Positions 48,952-59,966 of a stretch of 64,000 nt of DNA are shown here, in pieces (position 1 is the first letter of the stretch; the number at the start of each line of letters is the position of its first letter). Made by a program: the position numbers and the translations under genes. Origin of the DNA: Selaginella tamariscina (taxonomy: Eukaryota > Streptophyta > Lycopodiopsida > Selaginellales > Selaginellaceae); assembly GCA_003024785.1 (NCBI GenBank), contig PUQB01000051.1, positions 393,430 to 457,429 of the forward strand. Reading direction: 5' to 3'. The notes under the pieces were generated by a model. The model did no database searches and was not told where the DNA came from. It was given only the letters and a program-made list of their open reading frames with translations.

Positions 48952-49189
48952 TGTAAGTTTTTGTTTGACAATATATATTCTTCTTTTATATATATATATA
49001 TATATATATGCGAACATAGCATAGGTCCAATGACTATTGAAGTTCTTGAATGTTTATAGTAATACGTTTGGTCTTATTATGACATTTGCAAGTTTGAATT
49101 CGTGTTGTAAAGGACGTGCGTGACATGCAGCACATTCAAGTTGTAAGGACAACATCTCACTAGAAGCTTGACGGACTGGATTCTCTCCC

Positions 49190-49935
49190 ACACACGCTGC
49201 TTCTAGTGAGATATTTGTCAATACAAAGTCGACATTGCATAGAACACAGAATTCCAACCAGCAGAATTCTCTCTCTCTCTCACACACACACAAACACAAA
49301 CACAAATACCACTAGAAGCTTCACACGCAAACCCACACACAAACACAAACACAAAAACAAAAACATTGTTTCAACTTTGAATGATTCCAGTGTCAATTAA
49401 AAGTCCACATGGCATAGCCCACCGGATGCCTCTCTCTCTCTCACACACACACAAAACACTTGAATGCTTCTAATGATATATGTCAATTCAAAGTTACAAG
49501 GACCCCAAATTCATTGTACACCAGATGCTAACATATGCACAACATTTCAGCAGAAGATTGATGAACTCTCTCTCTCTCTCTCGCAACACACACACATACA
49601 ATTTATTCAAATTTATTTACAACTTCGAATGCGTCTAGTGATGCATTTGTCTATTTAAGTTACAAGGACTCCAAACTGCATTACACACCAGATGCTAACA
49701 TATGCACAACATTTCAGCAGGAGATGATAATCTATCTCTTTTCACACAGCACAATTTATTCAAGTTTGTTTACAACTTCGAATGCTTCTAGTGATACATT
49801 TGTCAATTCAAGTTACAAGGACTCCAAACTGCATTACACACCAGATGCTTAACATATGCACATCGTAGAAGAGCTTGATGAAACTCTCTCTCTCTCACAC
49901 ACACACACACGCGCGCGCGCGCACACACACACAGT
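49190..49935. repeat. CT/CA minisatellite of unit 5
   Basis: About five copies of a unit built on GAATGCTTCTAGTGATA, TTTGTCAATTCAAGTTACAAG, CACACCAGATGCTAACATATG and a CT/CA run. The same unit, in one to three copies, lies in front of every extensin gene of the array (27.5, 30.45, 32.35, 36.08, 54.15 kb). Because the genes are minus strand, this is their 3' flank. Confidence 0.7.
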
Positions 49936-49991
49936 GTTAAGAGACGAAAACGCTTTATTACTCTATCATATATACGGCAGAATCATCTCAT

Positions 49992-50632
49992 CTAGTAGAC
50001 TGGTGGCGGGTGGCACCTTATACTCGTGAATAGGCGGAGGACTCTTGTAGTAAGGCGGCGACTTGTGCTCCGGAGACGGCTCAGGATTGTAAACAGGTGG
50101 CGACTTGTGCTCCGGAGACGGCTCAGGATTGTAAACTGGCGGGGACTTGTGTCCGGGAGGCTCAGGATTGTAAACTGGCGGGGACTTGTGCTCCGGAGAC
50201 GGCTCAGGATTGTAAACTGGCGGGACTTGTACTCCGGAGACGGCTTGTACACAGGCGGGACAGGAGCCGGTTGGTCATGTGAGTACGGAGGTGAACCCTT
50301 GTACGGAGGTGGTGACACGTGGTACACTGGTGGAGACTTAATTCCCGGGCCAGGCTGATAGTATGGAGGACTCTTTTTATGATGAACAGGTGGAGACTTG
50401 TAAACAGGTGATGGCACATCAACAGGCGGTGGCTTAGTGTAAAGCGGAGGGGTTTTAATGTAAACCGGTGGTGGTTTAGCGTAAACGGGAGGGGTTTAGT
50501 GTAAACCGGTGGGGGTTTAGTGTAAACTGGTGGGACAGGGGATGGAACATACTCGGGAGGCGGAGATTTTTCGGTAGCCCCGCATTGTACGATTATTGCC
50601 AGTAGTAAGAGCCAGAAGACCTTCATCTCCAT
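49992..50632 (-). pseudogene. Extensin-like protein 5
   Basis: Signal peptide MEMKVFWLLLLAIIVQCGAT, then EKSPPPEYVPSPVPPVYTKP and KPPPVYTKP, several more VY(T/A)KPPP units in shifted frames, SPPVHHKKSPPYYQPGPGIK, SPPYSHDQPAPVPPVYKPSP, and four or five CPEHKSPPVYNPEPSPEHKS-like repeats near 50.06-50.23 kb. It is the longest and best-kept copy with unit 1, but still changes frame more than once. Confidence 0.7.
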
Positions 50633-50779
50633 GATGTGAAACTGCCTGTATAGAATGTGAAACTCAATGTGAATTCAGTGTGAAACTTACCTTCTTGCAC
50701 TGGATCTATGAAGCTTTCCAATGTACGAGTGATATATATACTGGTGTATTAGGTGGCATTTAATTAAATTAAGCTACTT

Positions 50780-51200
50780 TACTCAAGTATCTTTTTTCTT
50801 TCTTGAGGTTATTTTGTCTTATGGTTCAAAGTCAAGGTTTTTTTCTGACTTACATTATAAATAATAATATTAGTTAGGTAGGGCGTTTGAGTAAAACTTT
50901 TTGGGCTGTTTTAGAAAATTTAGTGTCATTCACACGTGGCAATGACATGGAATAACCACGTGTTGGTTTTTTAGTCAAAACTTTAATAGCCATGGAAAAA
51001 TAAAATATGAGTTAAAATATCAATTCCTTTTTATAGATTGAAGAGAAATAAAAGAATCACAATGAGAAATAAACATGAATTAAAAATAAATAATAGATAC
51101 TAACTAAATTAAACATAAGAAAAACTTAATCATAGTCTTTTTACTAAGAAGATTTAGAAATTTCATTAATGTGAATGTATGGCTTGGAGCACTTTAAATA
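50780..51200. other. AT-rich spacer
   Basis: No gene. Matches the sequence flanking the Tourist-like insertion at 57.3 and 58.6 kb (TTTTAGAAAATTTAGTGTCATT), giving the empty-site comparison for that element. Confidence 0.55.
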
Positions 51201-53105
51201 TTCCTTACTTACGGGTCAATGACTAATTTGTGCGCTTAGTTGTATGCACATTGCATGTGATTTTATATAGAATATACCCATAATCTTTCTTTAAAGAATC
51301 CTTAGCGTCGAGGATATCCTTCACAGAATGTTTTATTGGACTTGCCAAATGCATGGTAGATAAATTATTATGACCAATAATTAATCAAAAAGATTCAAAA
51401 CAGTGTCACATGACGGTTAGAGAGAGCATGGTGTATATTCATGTATCATTAGTCTAGTGTATGCTAAATATAACTTCGTAATAATTAACCTTTAAAAGTT
51501 GCCTTAGAGAAAAGTGCATTAACTTCATACTTTGAAAGTGTTAACATGTGTATAAATATGTCTGCATTTGGATTCATGAATAGTATTTGTATGAAAACAT
51601 AATACATATGCATATAAGGCATGTAACTGTGACTAGGGTATGTTCTTTCTATCTGGAACTTGTCGCACAAACATGTGAGGTATTACACATTCCTCATAGA
51701 TATTTGTCATTGTAAACCAAATAAAAGCCTTCTTCAGTAGTCCGTTTACCTCGTGCCTGACTAGCTCACCATTCATTAAATTCCACAAGCGACATTCTTA
51801 GTAGCCTTGTCAGAGACTTTTCACTTGCTTACTCTCATTCCAAAGATGCATAGTTGTTAAATTTGACCCGGTGCCCATGGGGTGGTCTTGGTGGGTGTTT
51901 GAGTAGAAGAACTAGACACTATACAAAGAGAGAACCCTGCTCCCTTCAAAAAAATCTATTTCTTTTGAAGTCAAGTTTGTTTTTTTGTAGGGTCATACAA
52001 TTCCTTAGGAATTTTCTCCATACATTTTTCAAAACGGTACGCATGGATGAGAAATGTGTTATAAGGAATTGGAATAAGTAGACAATGAATATCACAATAG
52101 GAATGCCATATATATATATGGAGATAAACATTTATGCTGATGTTCCCAGTGCCCTCTCTCCACACAATGAGTAGCCCCTTTGGCATCGAGGCTTGTCAAG
52201 GAAAACAATGTAGAACACAATGCCTTTTTTTAACATTTTTAAGTACCTCAATGTTGAGGGGTATTAACAATTTTTATGCACATGTGTTAGGAATGTATGT
52301 GTAAAACGGGGAACCTTGGCCCAAGGTATCGAAATTTCATGCATCCAAGTTATCAGTGGCAATAGCAAAAGATGATCCAGTCCTTAACAATGAGGTCTTA
52401 ACCATAGCAATTATTAAATAGCTCTCTAGGGCTTAATATCAGGGACCTCAGCATTGAGGTTATGAGACAAGTTCACATAAGTTTGAAATATTTATATAGA
52501 ACATGTCTACACAAGTTAGATACTCTTGTTATGTTCGTCTATTGAACAAAATTCATAACATTGGGCATGTACATCACACAAACTGATAGGATAAATCAGT
52601 GCTTCACATGTCATGTTGGATGTTGGACTAATACCCCCTAGCATTTGGCTCTCCGGGTGGAATGCCTTATTGCCCAATCTTTGTCATGCACAACTTGCTC
52701 CTTTATCACCATTTTCTACCCTAAATTAGAATGGTCAAAACTTAGTTTTATTCTTGTAGAAAACTAATTTCTCCTTGCGTGGTTCGCCCATTTGGTACAG
52801 TATCGGTTTGTGAGAGTCGTTATATTTCATTGGAGAGGACAGAATTCTTTTAGCAATCTAGTTTCATTCTCAATCACCTGACAGTTGAGTGGTATACCAA
52901 TTCCAGAAGAAATGTCTTTGATCAAGTTGATTATGTCAATTGCTGTCAACTTGATGTTAATTTGTGTTCAATATCTTGTAATCATATCATTATTTGGAAA
53001 TACACCTTGGCGCTAAAGATTCTTTATTAATTATGAGCTCAGCATTGAGGAATGTTTAATATTGTCCAGGGTGGCATTAACATTCCTTCGTGCCGAGGGT
53101 AGGAG
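51200..53105. repeat. Dispersed repeat, first copy (mate at 58.98-59.27 and 61.74-63.35 kb)
   Basis: Runs parallel with the right-hand region along its full length: shared AGAATATACCCATAATCTTTC, GGTGTATATTCATGTATCATT, CCCATGGGGTGGT, AGGAAAACAATG and GAGGAATGTTTAATATTGTC. No protein family recognised. CCTC(A/G)-N4-(C/T)GAGG palindromes recur inside both copies. Confidence 0.7.
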
Positions 53106-53109
53106 TTAG

Positions 53110-54155
53110 CATTCCTTGGTTGTTAGAGCTAAGTGTTCCAAGAGAGTCTGACTTAGATGCCTAAATAAGCATGAGACCTAAGGTACTATCCTAAGTCTCA
53201 TAAAATGACTTCTCTTAAACCTTAAAGAATAATCTAAATAGACTTTAGAATTTTGTTGCAAGAGACCTAGACATGCTCATGCCTTAACCACTAAGGAGAC
53301 ATGCCTTGCACATACCCTGTGACAGAGTTAAGACATCATGATTTATTCCTTGATGAATCACCCTCATTTAGGATTACAACCCTTTTAGGGCAACAAGGGG
53401 TACCTTAACTCATGACTAACCCGGCCAAGTCATACCTTAGACCATGGCTAGTACTTAATAGGAACAAGTGTGCACCATAAGTGTTCTGCTAAGTAAACTC
53501 CTTAAGACTATGTTTGAATAACCCTAAATACACAATCTTGCAGAGGGTTTCCTGCTTAACCAAGCTTAGGTTGTTCAACCCCTAAATCCCAATGAGAACA
53601 TCTCCTAGCCAAATGTGTCAATAGCACACCCAGTTATAAAATGTAACCTCCTTGAGCGGATGCCCAAGGCTTAGTACCTTAATGTGAGCACAAGCACGCA
53701 TGTTTGCTAAAGTATACAACCCCTCGGTGTTAAACCCATGAACACTGCAAATGGCGTGCCTTCAACATTGTACCATGTGCCATATAGCTTAGTGTACATG
53801 TTTCATGTGACATTGTTTTTAAGATGTGGTTATCTTGCTATAACCCTTTAGACTAAGGTTACACTTAATGCTGCAAATGTGACTTGCAAATGTCAACTTT
53901 AGAACTCTTTTATGACCCTCAAGAACTTGGTAAAGAGAACATATCAGTCAAAATCCCACGTTCACAATTGGACAAGAACATGAATTAATCATGAGTGATG
54001 CTCTTAACTTGATGTGGAGGAGGGAGTGGAGACAAGCTTTCACACATGGATTTAACGAAACGTGTTCTTTGACAAGACCTGAAGGGTAGGCTACCCTAAG
54101 GTGGAACTCCTCATGGTTTAGAAGTTTGAGGTAACACAATAAAGAGTTATTTTTA
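53110..54155. mobile_element. Old, truncated LTR copy of the TGTCAGAG family
   Basis: Follows the inner part of the solo LTRs at 54738 and 59967 in the same order (GACCTAGACATGCTCATGCC, ATCACCCTCAT, AAGGGGTACCTT, GTGTGC, GACAAGACCT, AACGACAC) but is heavily diverged and lacks both ends. It is clearly older than the two intact solo LTRs. It abuts the minisatellite of extensin unit 6. Confidence 0.65.
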
Positions 54156-54159
54156 ACGA

Positions 54160-54400
54160 CACTAGATGCTAACATATGCACAACATTTCAGTAGGAGATT
54201 GATAATCTCACTCTCTCTCACACACAATACACAATTTATTTAAGCTACTTCGAATGATTCTAGTGATATTCTTTTGTCAATTCAGGTTACAAGGGCATTA
54301 CCACTAGATGCTAACATATGCAACATCTCAGCATAAGCTTATGAACTTTCTCTCTCTCTCTCTCACTACAACACACACAGATCAAGCTGAGCGAATCAAA
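54160..54400. repeat. Minisatellite of unit 6
   Basis: Two degenerate copies of the GATGCTAACATATGCA ... CTCTCTCTC unit seen before the other extensin genes. No dioxygenase fragment or hairpin is left of it; the old LTR copy lies there instead. Confidence 0.6.
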
Positions 54401-54737
54401 CCATATATATATGGCAGAAATCATCTCATCTAGTAGATGGTGGGCGGTGGCACCTTATACTCGTGAACAGGGGGGGACTCTTGTAAGTAAGGCAGCAACT
54501 TGTACTTCGGAGACAGCATAAGCTGGTAAACATTGGTGACTTGTACTTCGAAGACAGCTTAGGATTGTAAACTAGCAGGGACTTGTACTTTAAGACTGGG
54601 ACAGGAGCGGTTGGGTAATGTGAGTATGGAGGTGAAATCCTTGTACAAAGGTGGTGACACGTGGTACACTAGTGGAGACTTAATTCCCAGGCCAGGATGA
54701 TAGTATGGAGGACTCTTTTTATGGTGAACAGGTAAAC

Positions 54738-56569
54738 TGTCAGAGTTTTAACCCAAAGGGCTTAACACGTGGCAACACGTGGTTGCTAGGTGGCCATTCG
54801 GCGTCATCACCATGTGTGAGCACGCTAAGTTTCCCAGAACAACCTCAACAACCCCTAAGGTTAGACCCTAATGCCCAAGTGGACAGGGACTTAGGGTTTT
54901 AGCCTAAGTCTCCCTAGGTGTCTACCACCAAAACCCTTGAGGGATAACCCTAGTTGACTTAGGGTTTAGCCTAAGCTCCCTAAAGTGTCTGCCCCCAAAA
55001 CCCTTGGGGATAACCCTAGTTGACTTAGGGTCTTGCCCTAGAAGACCTAGACAGGCTCATGCCCTAACCCCCATCAAGGAGACGTGTATTCCACACATAC
55101 CCCAGACAGAGCTAAGGCATCATCACTTACCCCTTGAGAAATCACCCTCATCCGGGAGTACAACCCCTTTAAGGCGACAAGGGGTACCTTGAACCACGAC
55201 TAACCCCTAAGGGTTTGAGTGGCCAAGTTATACCCTAGACCTAGGGCTAGTACTTAGTGAAGACACGAGTGTGCGCCGTAGGCGGACACGAGTGTTCTAC
55301 TAAACAAACTCCCTAAGGCTAAGTTTAGGATAACCCTAAGCACATGACCTTGCGAGTGCCTTACAAAAGGGCTTCTCCTAATGAGCTTAGGTTGTTCAAC
55401 CCCTGGATTCCAAGGAGAACACTCCCCTAGCCAAGTGTGCCAAAGCACACCTAGTTACGAGACCTAACCTCCCTTGAGTGGATGCCCAAGGCTTAGCACC
55501 CTAGTGCAAGCACAAGCATGCATGTTTGCTAGAGTATCCAACCCCTTAGCGACAAGCCCATGACATAACCCCAAAGGGCGTGCCTCGGGCGTTGTACCAT
55601 GTGACGTTTAGCCTAGTGTCACATCTCCATGTGACACTGCCTTTCATGATGTGGGCTATCATGCCATAGCCCTTAGATTCAAGAGTTGCACCAAGTACAC
55701 AAACGTGGTTCCTAAATGCCAACTCTAGAACCCCTCAATGAACCCTCAGGAACCAAGTAACGTGAACCTGTCAAACAAGATCCCACGTTCACAATTGAAC
55801 AAGGACACGGATGTGCCTTGCTTGGCCATGAGTGCTGCACCTAGCTTGACGTGGAGGAGAGGCTGGAGACAAGCCTCAACCTCTGCCTCTTGGAACGTGC
55901 ATTCCGACAAGACCTCCCAGGCATAGATTTGCCAACGTTAAGGTAAGCTACCCCGAAGGTGGGACGTACCCCTGGCATCTGGAAGTTAGGGCGACACAAC
56001 AGAGGGTTTGTACCTTAACGACACAAGCTGAAGCTTGCACCGGCAGAAGAGCAACGAACTCATTCATGAACCCAGGAACTCTCCTACGTATACTCTACTT
56101 TATTTATGTGACGGAGCCCCCTCCCCTCTTTTCCTATATGTGTTAGTGGGCTGGCACTGAAGTTTAGCCCCTTAGACAAATTAGCAATATGAGCTTATAA
56201 CTCACCCTTACTCCTACCCTAAACCCTACCCAAGGGGTGGGGGTTTTAGGGCGTGGGTTAGGGCAACCCTAGGGTTAGGTCAACCCTAGGGATGTTCCTA
56301 ACCCTACTTAACACGCCGAACTCATCTGCAAAGACCAATCAGCCTATTCAGGACGTCAAAATTGGGGGTGGGTTTCTAGAAAGTAAGTTCTAGCTTCGCT
56401 TAGAGTTTCCTGCAAATACCTAATGACACCCGGCCGGACCATCACCAGATACCCAAGTGCACTAAGCGGGCCTGTTTCCTACTACATCTAGGGTCCATCA
56501 ACATAGTACAGTAGGTAACAACAGTCAACGTACAAAGTAAAGGGACGAGTCATAGTAAAAACTATGACA
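54738..56569. mobile_element. Solo LTR, TGTCAGAG family, copy 1 (fossil)
   Basis: 1,832 bases starting TGTCAGAG and ending CTATGACA, flanked by the 5-base target duplication TAAAC (54733-54737 and 56570-56574), inside an extensin remnant. TG...CA ends, a 5-base duplication and no internal genes fit a solo LTR left by recombination. Near its start are tandem copies of a unit of about 70 bases (CCTAGTTGACTTAGGGTTTAG). The retrotransposon family cannot be told without an internal region. Confidence 0.8.
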
Positions 56570-56692
56570 TAAACAAGTGATGGCACATCAACATGCGATG
56601 GCTTAGTGTAAATTGGACGGGCTTTAGCGTAAACAGGTGGGGGTTTAGTGTAAACTGGTGGTGATTTATAGACGAGAAAAAGGCTAGAATGC

Positions 56693-57026
56693 ATAATACC
56701 GTCCCCCCTCCTAATTATTCACTAATTTGGGGGTGCTGCCCAAATATGGCGATTCCCTAATTCCGCCCAATGTAGCCAGATGTGTATGTGTGTGTATAAT
56801 CAATTCTTTTAAATTAAAATTTCATAATTAATCTCTAATGTGTGTGTATATCACATGCACACATATATTGTCCTGCCCACATTTATTGCGCATGTGTGTG
56901 CATATGTATATCACATGCACATATATTGTCCTGCCCATGTGTATATTATCATCTTAGGGCACCGCCATATTTGGGTGGCGCCCCAAATTAGTGACTAATG
57001 GGGGGGGGGGGGGGGGGCGGTATTAT
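56693..57026. mobile_element. MITE-like foldback element
   Basis: 334 bases with long inverted ends: ATAATACCGTCCCCCC ... CCCAAATATGGCG on the left against CGCCATATTTGGG ... GGCGGTATTAT on the right, about 57 bases per arm with mismatches. The centre has two copies of a TGTATATCACATGCACA ... ATATTGTCCTGCCCA repeat. A run of 18 G lies at 57000-57017, in the right arm. No ORF. A TA target duplication is possible but cannot be separated from the palindromic ends. Confidence 0.75.
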
Positions 57027-57382
57027 GTAGGTGACCCGAGAAAGATTTGTCAATAGCCCCACATTGTACGATTATTGCCAATAGTAAGAGCGAGAAGGAC
57101 CATCTTCATGATGTGAAACTGCCTGTATAGAATGTGAAACTAAAATGCATCAATGTGAAACTTACCTTTTTGCATTGGATCTATGAAGCTTTCCAATGTA
57201 CAAGTGCTATATATATACTCGTGTGTTAGGTGTGTTACTTTACTCATGTATCTTTTTTTTTTCTCGAGGTTATTTTATCTTTACTAAGAGTTAAGTTTCT
57301 TTGCTGACTTACATTATAAATAATAATATTAGGTAGGTAAGAAGTTTATTTAGGTTATTATGTAGTCACTTTATTGGACTTA

Positions 57383-58592
57383 GGGTCGTTTCACACCACC
57401 CTTAACTTAACTTAGCATGCTAATTAAGGGTTAAGGGTGCATTGATTTGCACCAAAGAAGAAAAATTGTTCTAACCCTTAACTTAATTAAGGGATTGTGT
57501 TAAAGGTAATTAATTCGCACTCATCAACCCTTAACTTTTTAATTTAAATTAGGGATTGTATAGATTCACATAGATACTTATAATAAAAATTAAGGGCAAT
57601 GAATTTAAATAATACCCTTAATATAATATATTTTTATATTTATATTTAAGTTAAGATTATTAATTTAATTATTTTTAATGAACTTAACATATTACATTTA
57701 ATTTAACATTATTATGTCAAGTTATAAAAATATTTTTAAAATAATTTTCAATTTGTAATAAACATTTATTTTCAATTTGTAATAAATATTTTTAACCACT
57801 TTACAATATATTTATAGTATCCATGATCTAATAATATGTGCATTCTTAATTTTTTATTAACATTTAAAGTGTTTAGTTATTATAAAAAATATAAAATATG
57901 GTGAGATGAAATTTATATACTTACATATAATATTGTATATAGGTAATTCTATAGATAATTAAATTATATATATTCTGGATATGTTTAGACAAGTAAAAAC
58001 TTCATGAAAAATATTATATATACATATGCATGTGTGTTAATGTGTGTGTATACACAATCCAAAGGTGCAGGAGAAACCTCACAAAAATTAGGCAAAATGA
58101 GAATATATTGAGAATGATGAGAATACTTAAAAAATTCACATGTATAATTTTTTAATTTTAATTATATAATAAAATAAAAGTATAAAAATATAAAATATAA
58201 AATATCAAAATATATTTTTACATATAAAAATAAACATTAAGTATGAAAAATATAAATTTTTATTTTATTTTAAAAAGGTTGTGAAAAAGGTGGCTGAGCT
58301 CGTGGGTCGTTAAGGGTGGCTAAGGGAACCCCCTCCTTTAAATTTTCTTTATAATTTTGTGTTGTTCCCTTAAAATAAGTTAAGAGAATATTGCGAAATC
58401 ACTGCCCTTAACGGTTAAACCCTTAAAAAATCTTAAGTGGTTTCTTAAGTTAAGGGCTGGTGCAAATTCAATACCCTTAGCAATCAAACCCTTAAAAAAG
58501 TTAAGTGGTTACTCAACTTAAGGGTGAGTACGAATTCATTTTCCCTTACTTAAGCCCACTTAAGTTAAGTTAAGGGTGGTGTGAAACCACAC
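57383..58592. mobile_element. Non-autonomous Tourist/PIF-Harbinger-like element
   Basis: 1,210 bases with inverted ends sharing TTTCACACCACCCTTAACTT after a less conserved GGGTCG/GTGTGG start, flanked by TTA on both sides (57380-57382 and 58593-58595). TAAGGGT/ACCCTTA motifs are repeated near both ends. The inside is AT-rich and non-coding. The flanks join to the spacer seen uninterrupted at 50.9 kb, confirming an insertion. Confidence 0.82.
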
Positions 58593-58595
58593 TTA

Positions 58596-59269
58596 ATGTG
58601 AGACCATAAATCTTTGGGCGGCTTTCAAAGTAGGTTGTTTTAGAAGATTTAGTGTCATTTACGCACGGTGATAACATCAATAATCACTTTATAACCACAT
58701 GCCAATTTTTTTTTGTCAAACCTTTAATAGTCATGGTAAAAAGAAATAGAATATAAATTAAAATATTAAATTGAAGAGAAATAAAAGAATAACAATGAGA
58801 ACTAAACATGAATTGAAAATAAATCAAAAAATAATGAGAGATACCAATTAAATTAAACACAAGAAAAACTTAATCATAGTCTTTTTTAACTAAGAATATT
58901 TAGAACTTCTAATTCTAGTGTATGGCATGGAGCACTTTAAATATTCCTTGTTTGTGTGGTCAGTGATTGTGGAGAGCAACTAATTTGTACACTCGGTTGT
59001 TCACACTGCACGCCAAGAACATGCTTCTATACAGAATATACCCATAATCTTTCCTTAGGAATCCTCGACACCGAGGATATCTTAATTCACATGGTGTCCA
59101 TCAGAGTTGCCAAATGCATAGTAGATAAACTATTACGGCCGATAATTAACCATAAAGTCAAAAAAAGGGAGTTGTCACATGATAGTTACAGAGAACATGG
59201 TGTATATTCATGTATCATTAGTTTATTATATGCTGAATAAAACTTTCATAATTAACCCTCAATAGTTGC
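58596..59269. repeat. Spacer and start of the second dispersed-repeat copy
   Basis: Continues the spacer after the Tourist-like insertion. From about 58980 it follows 51200-51490 (AGAATATACCCATAATCTTTC; CATGTATCATTAGT) up to the LTR junction at 59269. No gene. Confidence 0.6.
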
Positions 59270-59962
59270 TGGTTGATGATCAGTTGACCATTGTCAAACC
59301 GCCAGCCAATGAGAATGAGCAACGGGGCGAGGCGGCCAAGTGGGAAGGTACAACAGGTACTGACCGATAAAGACAACTATCAGGCGGTGCTTAACCCATG
59401 CATAGATCCGATCGTCCGGATCAACTACCAAGGTACTCGGAACAACATGCATGAGGGAGGCTCTTAAATGCTACATGTAGGATGCTATCACAGGGCAACA
59501 GACTAGTGAGAGAGTGCCACCTGGAACTAGGGTCTAGCACTAGCCAACCCACTAATAAGCAGGAAGGTTGATAGTGGGTTGGGTGCTTCTAGTCAGTCTT
59601 CTTCTTTGTATCTTTCTCCACCTTCTCTAGGGCCACACTGTATCCAGCTAGGCAATATATGTATATCTCTAGATTCCTTCTGTCCCCCATCTCTCCCCAT
59701 TACTCTCCTCTTGCTCCGCTCCCATCCCAACGCGATACCAACAAGGGGGCAATAGCACTACGCATAGTGGTACTCCTCTTACCTATACACAGGCCCTCAC
59801 AACGTCCGAGTAAAGGCCATCACATCACCTTCCAATGCTCCCGAGGTAAAGGCCGACTCACTAGTGCGGACCCCTGAAACTAGACGTTGGTAATAGTGTC
59901 CTGGCGACCACCAAGGCTTTGTAAGTCACCCCACATTTGGCCTACAGAGTCCCCAATGACCA
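59270..59962. mobile_element. Candidate solo LTR of a second family (fossil)
   Basis: 693 bases absent from the paralogous copy at 51.49 kb, starting TGGTTGAT and ending AATGACCA, so TG...CA with a short TGGT/ACCA inverted end. Flanks are GTTGC and TTTGC (after removing the next insertion), a 5-base duplication with one mismatch. It contains a TATA-like tract near 59.66 kb and C-rich sequence. A solo LTR is the simplest reading, but no internal part or second copy is present to prove it. Confidence 0.5.
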
Positions 59963-59966
59963 TTTG

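Larger units (their letters stand above)
54420..57105 (-). pseudogene. Extensin-like remnant 6, split by two insertions
   Basis: The 3' part (about 54.43-54.73 kb), a middle part (56.57-56.69 kb, minus-strand VYTKPPPVYAKARPIYTKP) and the signal-peptide region (57.03-57.10 kb, ending near ATGATGTGAAACTGCC) together follow the order of unit 5. A solo LTR lies between the first two parts and a MITE-like foldback between the last two. Clearly dead. Confidence 0.75.
26750..57200 (-). repeat. Dispersed tandem array of extensin-like gene units
   Basis: At least six diverged units share one order from left to right: dioxygenase-exon fragment, hairpin GATGTCGTAAC...GTTACGACATC, CT/CA minisatellites containing GCTTCTAGTGATATATTTGTC, then a minus-strand extensin-like gene whose signal peptide ends in ...IIVQCGAT, then an AT-rich spacer. 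Units begin near 26.8, 30.0, 32.3 (left half missing), 35.3, 48.7 and 54.15 kb. Transposons account for much of the distance between units. Tandem duplication followed by decay explains this best. Confidence 0.75.
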
